Assembly: GCA_965153455.1 (NCBI GenBank)
Contig: OZ234493.1
Span: forward strand, 20,388,213-20,452,212
DNA length: 64,000 bases
Reading direction: 5' to 3'
Source: Sphagnum compactum
Taxonomy: Eukaryota; Bryophyta; Sphagnopsida; Sphagnales
Under the pieces are notes generated by a model. That model ran no database searches and had not been told where the DNA came from. It saw only the letters and a program-made list of their open reading frames with translations. Made by a program: the position numbers and the translations under genes. Below are positions 22,759 to 35,519 of the stretch, piece after piece (position 1 is the first letter of the stretch; the number at the start of each line of letters is the position of its first letter).

Positions 22759-25700
22759 ATGGCAGCCGATGATCCCCGAAGAGGTCGGCCATGGCGGGCT
22801 TGGACGGTAGCAGCTGCAAGAGGAGGAGAAACAGGCCAAGCAAGTGGACGGAATGAGAATGCTTCTTTGGATGCAACAGCGGTAGCTACAGATGAGATTC
22901 TTCTCTTCGGGGAAAGGCAAAAAGGGCCGTTGATTGCAGAGACAGATGCTCCAAACTTCGGTGCTACCTTTCCAGGACAATGTTCATCGACTCGGCACTC
23001 TGTGTCGCCTCCCCCTTCACCAGCAAGCCAGCAAGAGTACGACTGCGAGTTGGGCGAATCATCATCGATGCTGAAGGAAGCAGATGGTACGCCTACCTTC
23101 CTCTTAAGTCTTGATGATGAGCCTTTCTTTGTGGAACAAGGACAGGATGGTTTGGGAACTGATGTAGCTCTCAAAGGGAAATCAGAGGATGAGGAAGACG
23201 ACGTCAGGTTAGGGGAACTTCTTCAGAGACGATCAGCTATGGAAGCTCTCTTGGCCTTGGCTTCTGGACCCCGGAACCCAATGATACCACCACCACCACC
23301 GCTGGCCCTGCAGAACTCAGGAGGCTTGCCTAGGGTGGAAGACTCTAGTCTTTTGCAGGGACAGGCCCCAGAGAATCTTGAGGACATGGGTGCAGTAGAG
23401 GATGAGAGTGATGGTGATTATTGTGAAGTGGAAATTGCACCATATGGAGAAACTCTGCAGGGGGCTTGTGACCCGAATATCAGATCAGCCATGCAGCAAT
23501 TGCACTTTCCTGAAACCTTCAGGAAACCTGAGTTTATGGAATCTCTGCAGCATCCGGAAGCTTCTGACCCGAATATCAGATCAGCAATGCAGCATTTCCA
23601 CTTTCCTGAAACCTTCAGGAAACCTGATAAGCTCCACCGGAAGCGACCCAAAGTGTTGCCTGTTTTGTCGTGAGTACAGTTTCTTGCACCCAATTTTGTG
23701 TTTGCTTTGAATTTAACAATCAATTCTCTCTGAATTGGTCTTGATATAACTCTTGCAGGGTTTGCTGTAATTGATTGCTTTGATGATGGCTCTTTGAAGC
23801 TATACAGTCAATCAACAAACACACTTTGTGATTCCATCCATTGTGGGTTTGCTGTAGCACGGTCTTTTCTAGGACTGTTGTCTCATTTTATCATCTGCAA
23901 ATATGTGAGTGATGTAGATTGTAATTCATCTGATGACCATCCTTAAATGCACAGTGAGGAGCTATAATCTCCATCTGTTGTTTGTTTGTATGGAGTTACT
24001 GGTTCACAAAGCTCCAATTTAAAAATATTTTTTGGTTGAAGAGTAAGGATGAGTTGTGATATGATTCGCCGATCATTTCTCTGTCTGTGATTATTAGTTG
24101 AACTGCTCCTCAGTTTTTTCTGTTGGGTCTTCTCTATTTCCTCTTCCCTGAGATGTTGCTGGATTTGAAATCTCTATTACCTTATTATAGGGTCATCTCT
24201 CGATTCTGTTCAGGTCGACTGAAACTCATAACGCAACAGTTCTCAATACCTATGAAGATTATTTTTACAAAGCTCCAGACCAGACCTTTAGTATTATCTC
24301 TGCAGCAGTAAGATCAGGACATCAATCTGCAATTTGTCTTGTGGAAATCATGGGAATTCTGAGGCCTCTTCATTTTTTTTTTAAATCCTTCCCTCAGGTG
24401 TTATGCTTGTCTCTAACCTTGTTATAGAGTTATCTCTCAATTTGGTTCGGGTTGACTTAAAATCATAAGCATGGAGTTGTTCTCAATACAGATTATTTTT
24501 ACAGAGCTCCAGATTTAGACCTCTAATTTGATCTCTACAGCAGTAAGATGAGGACATGGGTCTGCACTTGTTTTGTGGGAAATGATGGGAATTCTGAGGC
24601 CTCTTCTTTTTTATTTTCCTTACCTCAGGTGTTAACCTCCTCACACCTTGTAACGGTAGTTGCTTGTACAGAACATTGTTTTTTCCCATTTTTCGATGGT
24701 AGTGTAGCTCACAACTTTCAATGGAGGTTGGACATACAGGATGCATGTCATGGAAATGTGCAGCCTGATTACGAGATTATTGACCTGAGCATGATCCAAG
24801 CATGGAACTAGAATTCCATTGTCTTAGCAGGCTCGAATATGTCAATTTATGTACTGTTGTGGGAAATTCTTGCAAGGAAGCTTGAGGTGGCTGTTGTATA
24901 CACCCAGTATGTTTATAACATGGTTGCATGTAACATTAGTTTCACAGCAATCATTGTTTTTGCAGATGAACAGTTTTTGTGATGCTTGGTGCCTGAGCAT
25001 ACCTAGCTACAATATAAAATGTCCATGTTTTTCATGATTGGCTATTCACAGTTCTTGTATTTTTCTACTCTTTATTTGTGGGTTAAGCTGAATTCTTTAT
25101 AGTTCCCTGGTCATTAATGAGAAGAATTGCAATGTGCAGTCAAAGGAGTTCAGGTGCAGTGAACGCAAGAGGATCATTAATGTCTCGGACAAGTGCTTCA
25201 ATGCAATCAAGTGCCACACCTAACAGTTTGGATAAAGAATGCTCCCCTCCTGTGCCACCTCCTTCTTCCCCTCCGCTCACACATGAGGATGGCAGAGACA
25301 CAATGGATTATGTCAATTCTGGAGATGATGATGATGAAAGCACTCAGGACTTTGATGCTGTTGTGATGGATGATGGTGAAGCTCACATGGATTTAACTGA
25401 TGATCTTCTACACAAGGTGGGCCCTGGCAGATATTATGATGTCTTGATTCTTACTGTTGCTCAGTAATTGTTGGTCAGTCTCTTGTGTAGCCAACACCTA
25501 AGACTGAGTCTCCCTGTTTCTTGTGGAATTGCCACAGGATACAAATTTTGAATGATTCTTTGCCTGAAGTTTTGAGCAGATTATTGTTCATGTATCTACA
25601 CCCAATCTTCAGGAGCCAATGATGTCAGTGGGAAGGAATGCCAGCTAGTCACTGTCAGTCATGATGAAGGTGATGGTCTGGTACTTTGTGAGTGAAATTC

Positions 25701-28700
25701 ACAAGGTTATGACTGCAACCCTTTTAATGTGTTATTCTGGCGTTTTCTCTGCAATCTTGTACATAGTCATCTCTTAAGGGATTTTCATCATAGGATTAGG
25801 TCCGTCAACCATACATGAGATCAGCATGGTAGTACATGAATCCTGTCAGACAATTTCAGATACAGTGCATTGATGTAATCTGAATAAGTTTCTTGGGTAA
25901 ATATTGCTTAATATGAAGAGGTAACATGTGCCAGGTCCACAGTGATGAGGAGCCTCACATTGCAAAATCTTGAATTGCATTTTGAACCTCCTTTGTGGTA
26001 TAATTTTGGGTTTGAGATCCATGTTGCTCTTGGGAATGAAGAATTGGGTCCTGATAGTCATGAGGATAATCGAGGCAAATGTTGGTTAGCCTTGTACATA
26101 CAACCATGTTAATGACCTCAGCAAATAGGTGTGGAAGACAATATTGTGTGGATAATGTTTCTTTGATGTGGTGGATTGTGTGATTCTGATTTCCATAACA
26201 TCAAATCATGCAGTACTTTCTTTGATAACAAAAAGACATGAGAGTTCACCAGGACAGTTAAAAGGTAGGTATTTTTGCTCCACTAATGGATGATGCTGGT
26301 GAAGTACGGATCTGTACGTATTCAGAATCAAGGTGGTTTAAGGGTAAATGAGGGGCATTTGGCTTTTTGTGTTAAACCTTTTGCTTTCAGGGTAACAGTT
26401 ATGTAACATGCTTGTTACCCTGGCATCCTTGAGTAATATTGTTTGAATCTTAGCAGTGTTCAGCAGATGTATCTCAGAATTGAAACTTATATGGGGTGTT
26501 TTCTGGACATGCAGGTCTTTTCATTTCTTGATGACACTGCACTCTGTCATGCAGCTATGGTTTGTCGACAATGGCGGGCAGCAAGTGCACATGAAGACTT
26601 CTGGAAGTCACTCAACTTTGAAGGCCGAAAAGTCAGTCATGAGCAAGGTTTGGAAATTGACTATGTTTTTTAATAGTTGCATAGTCACTAGGTGTGGGAA
26701 TGAAGTGTTGACAACTCCTTTCACATGTTTTGGAGATTCACTTTGAGCTTATCTCAAAATTCAAGACATGGCGATCTTAACTTTCCTATCCCAATTGTGT
26801 GATTCACCTACATTTTGAAGATATTGTGGAGTTATAGTTGGTTTTTTTGTGTGCAGTTGTGCTGTTATGTGTGCGATATCCCAAAGCAACGGAACTCAAT
26901 CTAGGTGGCCCTTTTGTGGATGATGTCCTGGTTCGAGAAACAATGCGGTCTCTGCGGTGAGTTCAGTTGTTGTTCTTTCCTTATTGTCAGGATTGGAAGG
27001 ATTTGGGGTTTCTGCTGAAACTTGACGGCCTAGAGTGAGCGAGAGTAGACAACTGGAGGAACTTACCTGTCCAGTGTGAGGGTCTGGCACAATGTAGCAG
27101 ATAATTTTCCTGGGGCACATTTAAAAGTAAGCTATGTTCTTCTTTGTGGTTGCAGGAACCTGGAGGTGCTGACTTTGGGGCGTGGTGTTTTGAATGATGG
27201 TTTCTTTTGTGCCTTGATGGACTGTGTGTCACTGCAAAAGTTGAGCATCACAGATGCTGTACTTGGAAGTGGGGGTGCTCAAGAGATTCAGCTACGGCAT
27301 GATTCCTTGCGTTGTCTTCAGATTGTGAAGTGCCGTGTCCTCCGTATTGCTATAAGGTTTGTCCAATTCTTTACTGTTCTATGGACTTTAAAATATAACT
27401 TTCCCTTGTCCTGATTTCATTGCTAATGGTGGATGAGTTTATGGAGATCTAGGGATGTGAATGTTCTTGTCCTGCAAAATATCTAGCTTCATTCTTGAGT
27501 TGCATCCACCCATTGACATTTTCTAAAAGCAGATTATTGATAGACCTATAGCTTGTTCTACTTTGGAATCTGGTAGTGATAGTCAGAGAAGACTGCATAT
27601 CTCTTTTTCTTCTCTATCTGCCAACATGAGCTCTAGACTGAAAATAGAATGCAAGTTTAATGTGTATAGAGGCAACAGTAGCACAGAAGTCTGGCTGGCC
27701 AGGATGATGATGTGATCCTTTATAAGATGAGATGTGACTGGCAGCTTGCGCTTACAGTTTATAGACTTGTTTGATGTGCTGAACCTGTATATTGTGGGGC
27801 CTTCTACTCCAATTTGGATGAATCAGAGCTGAGGTCTTGTTTCTGGATTAGTTTTTAATGGGGTATGGATTGAACATGCAGGTGCCCACAGCTTGAAACA
27901 CTGTCATTAAAACGCACTGGAACTGCCTCTGCTATGCTTCACTGCCGTCGACTGATCAACTTGGATGTATCAGCCTGTATCAAATTATCTGATGCTGGAG
28001 TGCGGGCAGCTGCCACAGCATGCCCTCTTTTGGCATCTTTGGATATGTCAAACTGTGCTTATGTCAGTGATGAGACTCTAAGGGAAATTTCACTGGTCTG
28101 CACCCATCTTCGCACCCTTGATGCATCCTTCTGCCCCAACATATCTCTTGAGGTTACCTGCTCAGCCCTGTTGTGTGTCACCAGTTTTAGCTCTGAGACA
28201 AGCAACACTGCTGTTCATATTTTTGGGTAGCTTTTTATGCTAGCACTGTTGGTAGTGTCAAGCAAAGAGGTCCAGCTTCCTAAGAGCTATCTGGATAAAT
28301 CTGTGTCAGCCAGAATCCAAGAGGAGGAGAAAGTGGTTAAACTTCACCAGTTATTTTTGACCAACTTAACTGATTTGAGATAATGGCAGGGAGTTCGCAT
28401 GCCGATGTTGACTGACTTGAGGCTTCATAGCTGTGAGGGCATCAACTCATCATCAATGGCTGCTCTCTCTCATTGTGTGATGCTTGAGGTAAGCTTTGCG
28501 CACTTTGGGTAAGAAGAAATGGACTGTTAAGGCCAATCAAAAAGTCCTATACAGTTGTCACAAAGGACAGTCAATGGTCGCTCAAATCAAGTCACTTTGT
28601 TTACTCTTGAAAGCATCTGGTGTAGGACAATAAAATCTGCAGTCATTTATTTGTCTATCAATCTACCAATGAGGATGAGTTAAGGAATTAAGCTTCTGTT

Positions 28701-31700
28701 TACTCTGTGGTTACAATATGCATTTCACATTGTGCATGGCCCGAATGCTTTGAACGGTTGTTCTTTGTATGTCACTGGCCTTTACCCACTGTAGGGAGCT
28801 CTGATGAAGTCAGTGGGGTAGTTGTGGTAGTTAAGTCACTATCATACATACTACTGTTGATGGTCCCTGAACAGGTGTGAGACTGGCGCTTTTGTTCATA
28901 GTGGTGTGTGTCTTTTGTTTTTTGTTTGTTCTGTCTTTCCTTGTTTGGTTCTTTCTATGGCTTCCTGAGGAAGTGTTAACCTTGCTGTTTTTTCTTCATC
29001 GTGAGAATGGAGACTTCTCTATTCTTATGAAAGATATTTGCATTATGCTGGATCTCACTGGATTGGAATCATTTTGCAGGTGCTAGCAATGGATTTGTGC
29101 TCGCTCTTGACTGCTGTGACATTGGACCTTCCTCACTTGCAGAGCATCAGCTTGAGCAACAATCGCAAGTAGAGTCTCTCCTCATTGTTATATTGTTTCA
29201 ATATGGCATGTACAAGGATGCATTGCATAGACATGCAATCCTTAAACTGATTTAGTACAGAATGGTGGCTAATTTGATGTGTGATGATTTTGCAGGTTTG
29301 TGGAGCTCACATTGCGTAGCCCTTCTCTTACGGCAATAAATCTGACCTCCTGTCCTGCCCTTAGCCGCATTGATATCACGTCCAGTAGTCTTGAGGTACT
29401 GTCCAACTGTTGCTCTAGAATGCACATACCTGATATGTACTGAGTCCAAAACACAATAAATTCAGTTAGTGGTGCTGCAATGTCTGTAGTGAGAACTGGC
29501 ATACAGTGACAGCCTAACATATCCATGGGATTGTCTTTTTTCCACCATAGTTATTCATTTGGAGTGTGGTCTGGTCAATCTAATAATTTTAACTTTGTCA
29601 AGAGCTTTTGGTCAGTGCTCTTGCATTGTAGCTGGATTTGTGCTCAGGATTTGAGCATAGACACCCTGTGATGATTACTGAGAATGACACTTCAATTCCT
29701 GGTTGATGCAGAAATTGCAACTGAGGCAGCAATTGGGGCTTGCCAGCATGGTTTTGCAATGTCCATGGCTTCGTGAGGTTGATCTGACTGAGTGCGAGTT
29801 GTTAACAGACACAGTCTGCAATGTCTTCAGTGATGGTGGTGGCTGCCCAAGACTTAACTCCTTGACGCTTGATAACTGTGATGTATGTTCAATGCCCTCC
29901 TAAAGAATACTGTGCAGAGATTTTGAGCATAATGTTGCAGATCCATCCTCAAATCAGAGATTTTGTTATTGCAGTCTTGTCCCAGAGATTTGTGGCAACA
30001 AACTTATTCAATTCTGTTGGCTCTCAATTGAGCTGTGGATCAGAGATCTCCACTCAAAGTCAAATGGATCTGTTGGCTCTCACTAATTTTGACTGACTTC
30101 CAAATCCTTTGTGTAGGGTTTGACACGAGTGAAGCTTTCAACATCATCACTCAGCACACTTTCTCTTGTGGGTTGCCGCAATATTTTGTCTCTTGAGCTC
30201 TCTTGCCCCATCCTGCAGCGCCTCCAGCTGGAAGGCTGTGACCGACTCATGGATGCCTCATTTGCTCCGGTCCATTTCTTGCTCTTGTCCTCTCTTATTG
30301 TATTCTTATTGTCTTTTTGTCATCAACATTCTCTGGGTTTCATTTGGCTAAAATTCATTCTTGTGACTCCCATATTCCAGGTGCACCAAAGAGCTTTGTA
30401 TGTAATAAGGAGAGAGCTAGGTACTAAAATGGGGAAATGGGGTGGGGTTAACAATACAGGTGGGACTCTTCTCTTTAAATCTTGGAATATGCCCCCACTT
30501 AACAAAACTGGAGATTGAGGCAGCTCAGATGACAGTGCTAGATTTACGTGGGTGTGGTGTGCTCTCTCAAGCGGCTATCTGTTGCCCTCGCCTACTGTCT
30601 CTGGATGCCTCCTACTGCAGGTGCAGGATACTGTGTTTCAGACTCTCCTATTGATGCAGAGTTTGCATACATGTTTTTTCATTTGGTGATTAGCGTCATT
30701 GTGCAAAAATTACTTCTATAGCATCTTCTACTATGGCTACATATACTGAAGTTCTTATGTTATACTTTACTTAGAACAATGGTTTTGTTGTTTTCAGCAA
30801 ACTGGGAGATGACTGCTTGGCAGCCACAACGGCAGCATGCCCAGCAATACAATCCTTGATTTTGGCAACCTGCCATGCGGTGGGGCCTCCAGGGTTATTA
30901 TCACTCAAGAAGCTCTGGGACTTAACCATGCTGGATCTGTCCTACACTTTCCTCACTGATCTTTCACCCATTTTTGAGGCTTGCCCTCGTCTAAAGGTAT
31001 GTGTGATACACCTAGTTCATGTGTGCCATTTGTTGAAAAGGGAGAACGGAAGAGAGAGTTGGTAGTGTTGTGGTTAACTCTGACAGAGCTGACTTACCAA
31101 GAAATGTACTGGTGGCAATTCTGGGAAGCAAGCTGTCATACTGATTGAAGTTGTGAGGTCTGTTAGTAGGCAACAAAGCTCTTGTGGTCTGTATAGCAAC
31201 TATTGCAGCTGTCCTAAGGCAGCCAGTATTGTCTGGTTATGATCCAGCAGACCAAATGGGGTTTTCAACCCTTGGAGGTTCCTCATGGTCAATTGCTGGT
31301 CTTTGTACCTCTATGCAACCATGGATGTGATCACAATTGGGCCCCCTAGTGTTCCCATCAGGGTCGTCAAGAAGATAAAGTTGTGAGGATTTCAAATCAT
31401 CTTTGCAAGTATCATTTCATGTAATAGGTCAATTTCAGGGGGATTAATTTGTTAGTGCTGCATTTCCAACCTAGAGATGTTCTTTGCCTTGCAGATATTG
31501 CGACTATCAGCATGCAAGTATCTGAGTGAATCAGCACTTGATGCCTTACATGGAGGCAAGGTGCTCTCTGAGCTAGAGGAGCTGGATATATCCTACGGAA
31601 GCCTGGGTCGTGCTGCAATTGAAGGAGTTCTGGCACATTGCCCTCATCTTACACATGTCAGTTTGAATGGGTGTGCCCATGTAACAGACCATCTATGGAG

Positions 31701-33252
31701 CCACCTTGCTTGCCCCCCTACTCTAGGATTGGGAAGATCCGAAGATGTCGGTATGGAAGATGCTTTCATTGATCAGCAAAGTCCTATGGATGTTGTGTCT
31801 CCTAGTTCCCTCCTGTCTTCAGAAATGATCCAAGAGATCATATGTGATGAAGATCTGGGTACTGGAGAAATGAAGGAGGGTGTCTGCTGCTTGCCCTCAA
31901 CTGATGACTGCTTCACACCTGAATCCAAGTCTAGTTTTGTCAATCTGCCTGTAAATAGCTCAGAAAAAACAATGCCAGGATTGCACCCAGTCTGTTCTGC
32001 AGGAGAACCCCAGCTGAGTACTGAAAATGATGGCAACCAAAACCAGACCCACCTCCCAATGCCAGAGTTGGAAATGACTGAATCATTGCGAGCACTCCAG
32101 ATCCTTAGCTGTGTGGGCTGCCCCAACATTTGGACTGTCAAGATCCCTCGAGATGCTGCGTGCCTCTCTCTCTCATCACTGAACCTCTCCCTTTCCAACA
32201 ACATTCGGGAGGTTCGACTAGGTTGCATCAACCTGACCTCCCTTAACTTAAGGTGAGTTTTCTGTCATCTACATAGGGAATTGCTCTTGTGTGATAAGCA
32301 ACTTTATTGTCTGAAATCCAATCTTGTGAGACGATGCTGTTGTTTGGTAAGGAGTTTGTTTGGAGTTAGTCTCTTGATCTGCAAAGCCATTTGCCTATAC
32401 ATAAACATTTTGACATTGCATTCTCTGGTGTAGCCAGCTGTGCCAAAGACAGTGCTCAACAATCTAGTTGTAGTAGGCACATGGAAGGTCTATTATGGTG
32501 TGATCTGTTTATACTCCCCAACCTTTAATTGTTGATTTGAATATTGGTGCCATATTTTTCCTAACACTTGGTTGCACTGGTTGCTGCAGCCACTGTGCAG
32601 CTTTGGTTGTTCTTGAGCTGGACTGTCCTCGCCTTATCACTCTGTGTCTGCAGGTATCATTTGAGGTTTTGTTATTTCAAATATCTTGTCTTCTGTTGGT
32701 TTTATATTGGTTGATAAAATCTGGTTACAGTTTCTGCAAGTTTGAGCAACTTGAGATTGATGAGGCTCTTGACAGTTTGCATAAAGAGTTGTTTAAAAGG
32801 TACCTTCTCTGGCGGACAAGTCTGACTGTTTGTTTGCAGGATTGTGGAATTGAAACAGAGATGCTGGAGCATGCTGTTCTGGGCTGCACTCTTCTAGAGA
32901 CTTTGGATGTCCGCAGTTGTTTGAAGGTTCATCTCTTTGCTTTGTTTGAATTGTGATCATTTGTGATGAAAGGACAAATAACATCTGCAGAAAATAGGCC
33001 TGTGACCTGAAAGCAGCTGAATGATTTTGATCATATGACTAAGATCTATTAAGTAGACCTTGAGTGCAAGAGTTGAAGGTGCAGCTTAGTTATGCTGTCA
33101 AGTTACAAGGTCTATGACATCAATGAGGCTGTTGTTTTCCTGAGTTCTTATAGTTGTAGGATGATCTCTGGCAGTTATCTTCAGCAGCATTGATGCGGAT
33201 GCGTGCAGCGTGCCCAGGGCTCAAGCGCCTCTATAGCACCTCATCTTCTTAA
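22759..33252 (+). CDS. SLOMO: F-box/LRR protein, SLOW MOTION (FBL15) type
   Basis: I can join 17 exons with GT-AG introns and consistent phase: 22,759-23,669; 25,140-25,416; 26,515-26,647; 26,857-26,956; 27,156-27,356; 27,882-28,152; 28,390-28,488; 29,080-29,168; 29,296-29,395; 29,712-29,882; 30,117-30,269; 30,460-30,620; 30,798-30,996; 31,495-32,252; 32,590-32,653; 32,840-32,926; 33,160-33,252 (TAA). The product is 1,288 aa: a low-complexity acidic N-terminus (1-380), an F-box (about 385-430, MDLTDDLLHKVFSFLDD...VCRQWR), then cysteine-rich LRRs to the end. Motifs such as GGGCPRLNSLTLDNCD, LDLSYTFLTDL and SLNGCAHVTD are those I know from Arabidopsis SLOMO. There it is an SCF receptor needed for auxin homeostasis and leaf initiation. 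The start is the first ATG after an in-frame TAG. Odd points are a 96-bp duplication in exon 1 and about 120 non-LRR residues in exon 14. It is longer than angiosperm relatives, which I recall as under 1,000 aa. Confidence 0.93.
23470..23625 (+). repeat. 96-bp-period tandem duplication in exon 1 of the F-box gene
   Basis: 60 bp starting GACCCGAATATCAGATCAGC at 23,470 recurs at 23,566 with about four differences. It encodes DPNIRSAMQ(Q/H)(L/F)HFPETFRKP twice (residues 238-257 and 270-289). Frame is preserved. Confidence 0.9.
24175..24605 (+). repeat. duplication inside intron 1 of the F-box gene
   Basis: About 190 bp at 24,175-24,365 is repeated at 24,413-24,605. Both copies include TTATAG(G/A)(G/T)T(C/T)ATCTCTC, a GATTATTTTTACA(A/G)AGCTCCAGA segment and the end GATGGGAATTCTGAGGCCTC or close to it. 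Not coding. Confidence 0.75.
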
Positions 33253-34620
33253 GTAAAGAGCAAGGGTGGCACAGTGCAGCACACTTTATGGTAATACATC
33301 AACAATCTTCAGCTCAAGTTGATCTCATTTTTTATCCACATTCAAGATCCTGCAAAATGCAAAAGGTGGGCTCTGAATTTTGCCTTTTCCCTTCCTCCAC
33401 CGATAAAGCAAAAAGATATCCTCTCCTTAGTTGGTGTTCCAGCTTGATGATCAGCTGACACTGCTAAAAGTGAGACGGAGGACTCATATATTTGCTTACA
33501 TCAACTTTTGTCGCCACAGGGTGAAATATTGGTCTTCCCTTTCGTGCACTCATTGAGGCTGATGTTACTCCACACAGGCAGATTTCCTCAACATACTCCT
33601 TTGTTTTGTTTTCTGCACCATCTTTCCGCTATGACTTAAACCACATCTGCTTGTTGGGGGAGTGTGCAACGGTTTAGGCACTAAGAAGTCATGGATATGA
33701 AGGTGACCAGGGGCATCACATTAGTGTCCAAGGAATATTCTGTTTCATGCTTCACAGGCCCCTTGTCACAGTCAAATAGAAGCTGACATCAGTGGTCTAC
33801 TTTCCTTTGCCGAGCACAAGATTTTTGATCCGTTGTGTAAATGCTTGATAGACTTATCAAGGCAGATTAATTTTGTGACAAGAAATTGTAGATTTTCTTT
33901 AACATATGTTTTTGGCATTTAGTGCTTCGTTGCCTGTGAAGGTACTTTGTGGAGGCTGTATTGTTAGCAGTACTTAGTTAGGTGTATACTTTGCAGGGTG
34001 AATACTTTTTTCCTTTGCATCAGGTAGATGTGGTGCCATCTTGTTTATCTCATTTGAGATGATTGAAAAACTCTTCTCTATATGGTTTTTTAATTACCTG
34101 GCATGTAATCCCAGAGGAGACCAGGAGTTCTCCCCAAGGTGTCAACAATCAAGCCCAAGAATTGCTGAATGCATACCTCTTTTGATACAATATGCAAATT
34201 GTTGACTTCAATGTTGCAACTTGAAATCCTATTTCCTCATCAGGTTTTCCTCACTGCTCTAACCTGGGCTGCATCATTCATACTCGTGTGCAGGAGGTGT
34301 CCCAGGACTCACCAGTGCTTGAGTTTAGGTGACTCTTCAGGAGTTTGACTGTTTCTTGATATTGTGTTCCTTCGGAGTACACTTATTTTCAAGGGGCTTC
34401 TGTCTTAAATTTATGTGTCACCAAGACAATGTTTTGCATGTGCTGTACATTGTTGATGCATTAACGGATTGTTGCAAGGAAGTGGAAAGAATTGGTGGTG
34501 AGGCTGACTTCTAAATCTTAAGTAAAGGAATTGACTGAGGATGCAGCTGGGAGTAAATGTGTGTCTTTTCAAAGGATGATGATGATAACAAAGACTCTCT
34601 CTTCTTTGTTTTTTGGATTT
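33253..34620 (+). other. 3' flank / probable 3' UTR of the F-box gene, then intergenic
   Basis: Sequence after the TAA stop has no further LRR coding. A polyadenylation site could not be placed with confidence. No independent gene is supported. Confidence 0.4.
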
Positions 34621-34624
34621 AGGG

Positions 34625-34790
34625 TTTATTGGTAACTTGGGTAAGTGGGTAGGTAGCCTAAGTAGACGTGTAGGTATTTAGATAGGTACACTAGGTAGGT
34701 GGCCAGGTAGGTTAGTAGGTTGGTGACCTGGTGTATAGGCAGGTAGTTAGGTTGATAAACTAGGTAGGAGTGTAGGTGACGTATTGAAGA
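34625..34790 (+). repeat. degenerate TAGG/GGTAGGT simple repeat
   Basis: Many interspersed GTAGGT, TAGGTAGG and AGGTTGGT units, each separated by a few bases. Not a regular telomeric array. Confidence 0.65.
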
Positions 34791-35351
34791 GGCCTGGCAT
34801 CCTGCCTACCTCCACACAGCCCACTCCAAAGAGAAGAACAAAAAAAATGAAAAAAGTTTCGGTTGGTGGCCAAGAAATGAGCTTTTGGCACTGGGCAGTC
34901 GATAAAACAATTTGCTTTTGGCAGTTTGAAGAGTATTTTAGGCAGCCCGTGAGTTGATGAGTTTGCAAAGTCAACTAGGGTTGAGGACTCGACGAATAGG
35001 AAATGTCCACTTGCCAAAATCACAAAGCCAGAAAGTCAAATTGGCAAAATAACTGGTGTTCCACACTGGGGGGTGGAAAGTCACAGATGTTAATGAATCA
35101 CCTGTGCGTGTGTTGTTGCCTGTTTGTTCATGAATTGGAGTTTCCTGACATGATCTCCTTGGGATTTCTGGACACACAGTTTTACAACATCCGGCTTGCT
35201 CATGATGTCTTTGGGAGAAGACAGAAGACCATTTGTGGGCATACTCTCCCTCCCAGTTTGTATGCAATTTGTGCTCAGTAAAAGGGGTTTGTCTTTCACC
35301 CTCCCTGCATGGGGGTGTGATTCCAGACTTTTGAACCTCCTAAGGGCTTTG

Positions 35352-35453
35352 CAAAATCTGGGTTTGGCTTTGTAGTTTTTGTTATAAAGGACGTTCCTGT
35401 ATCAAAATCTGGGTTTGGGTTTGTAGTTTTTGTTGTAAAGGAGGTTCCTGTAT
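35352..35453 (+). repeat. tandem duplication, 51-bp period
   Basis: CAAAATCTGGGTTTGG(C/G)TTT at 35,352 and again at 35,403, each running to GTTCCTGTAT with three or four differences. Confidence 0.85.
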
Positions 35454-35519
35454 GAGTGGGTTCTCCTGAGTTGAGGGTGTTCCCCAACCTCAGGAGAACC
35501 CATGAGTACAGGAACCTCC
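35440..35519. repeat. hairpin-forming inverted repeat
   Basis: GGAGGTTCCTGTA...GGGTTCTCCTGAG at 35,440-35,471 is inverted at 35,488-35,519. Its left arm overlaps the end of the 51-bp duplication. Confidence 0.75.

Noticed and set aside
22683-23174. 163-aa minus-strand frame opposite the F-box gene's first exon
   Set aside because: It lies wholly antisense to a well-supported exon and has no domain.
34625-34790. Interstitial telomeric repeat
   Set aside because: Units are irregular TAGG/GGTAGGT, not the plant TTTAGGG array.
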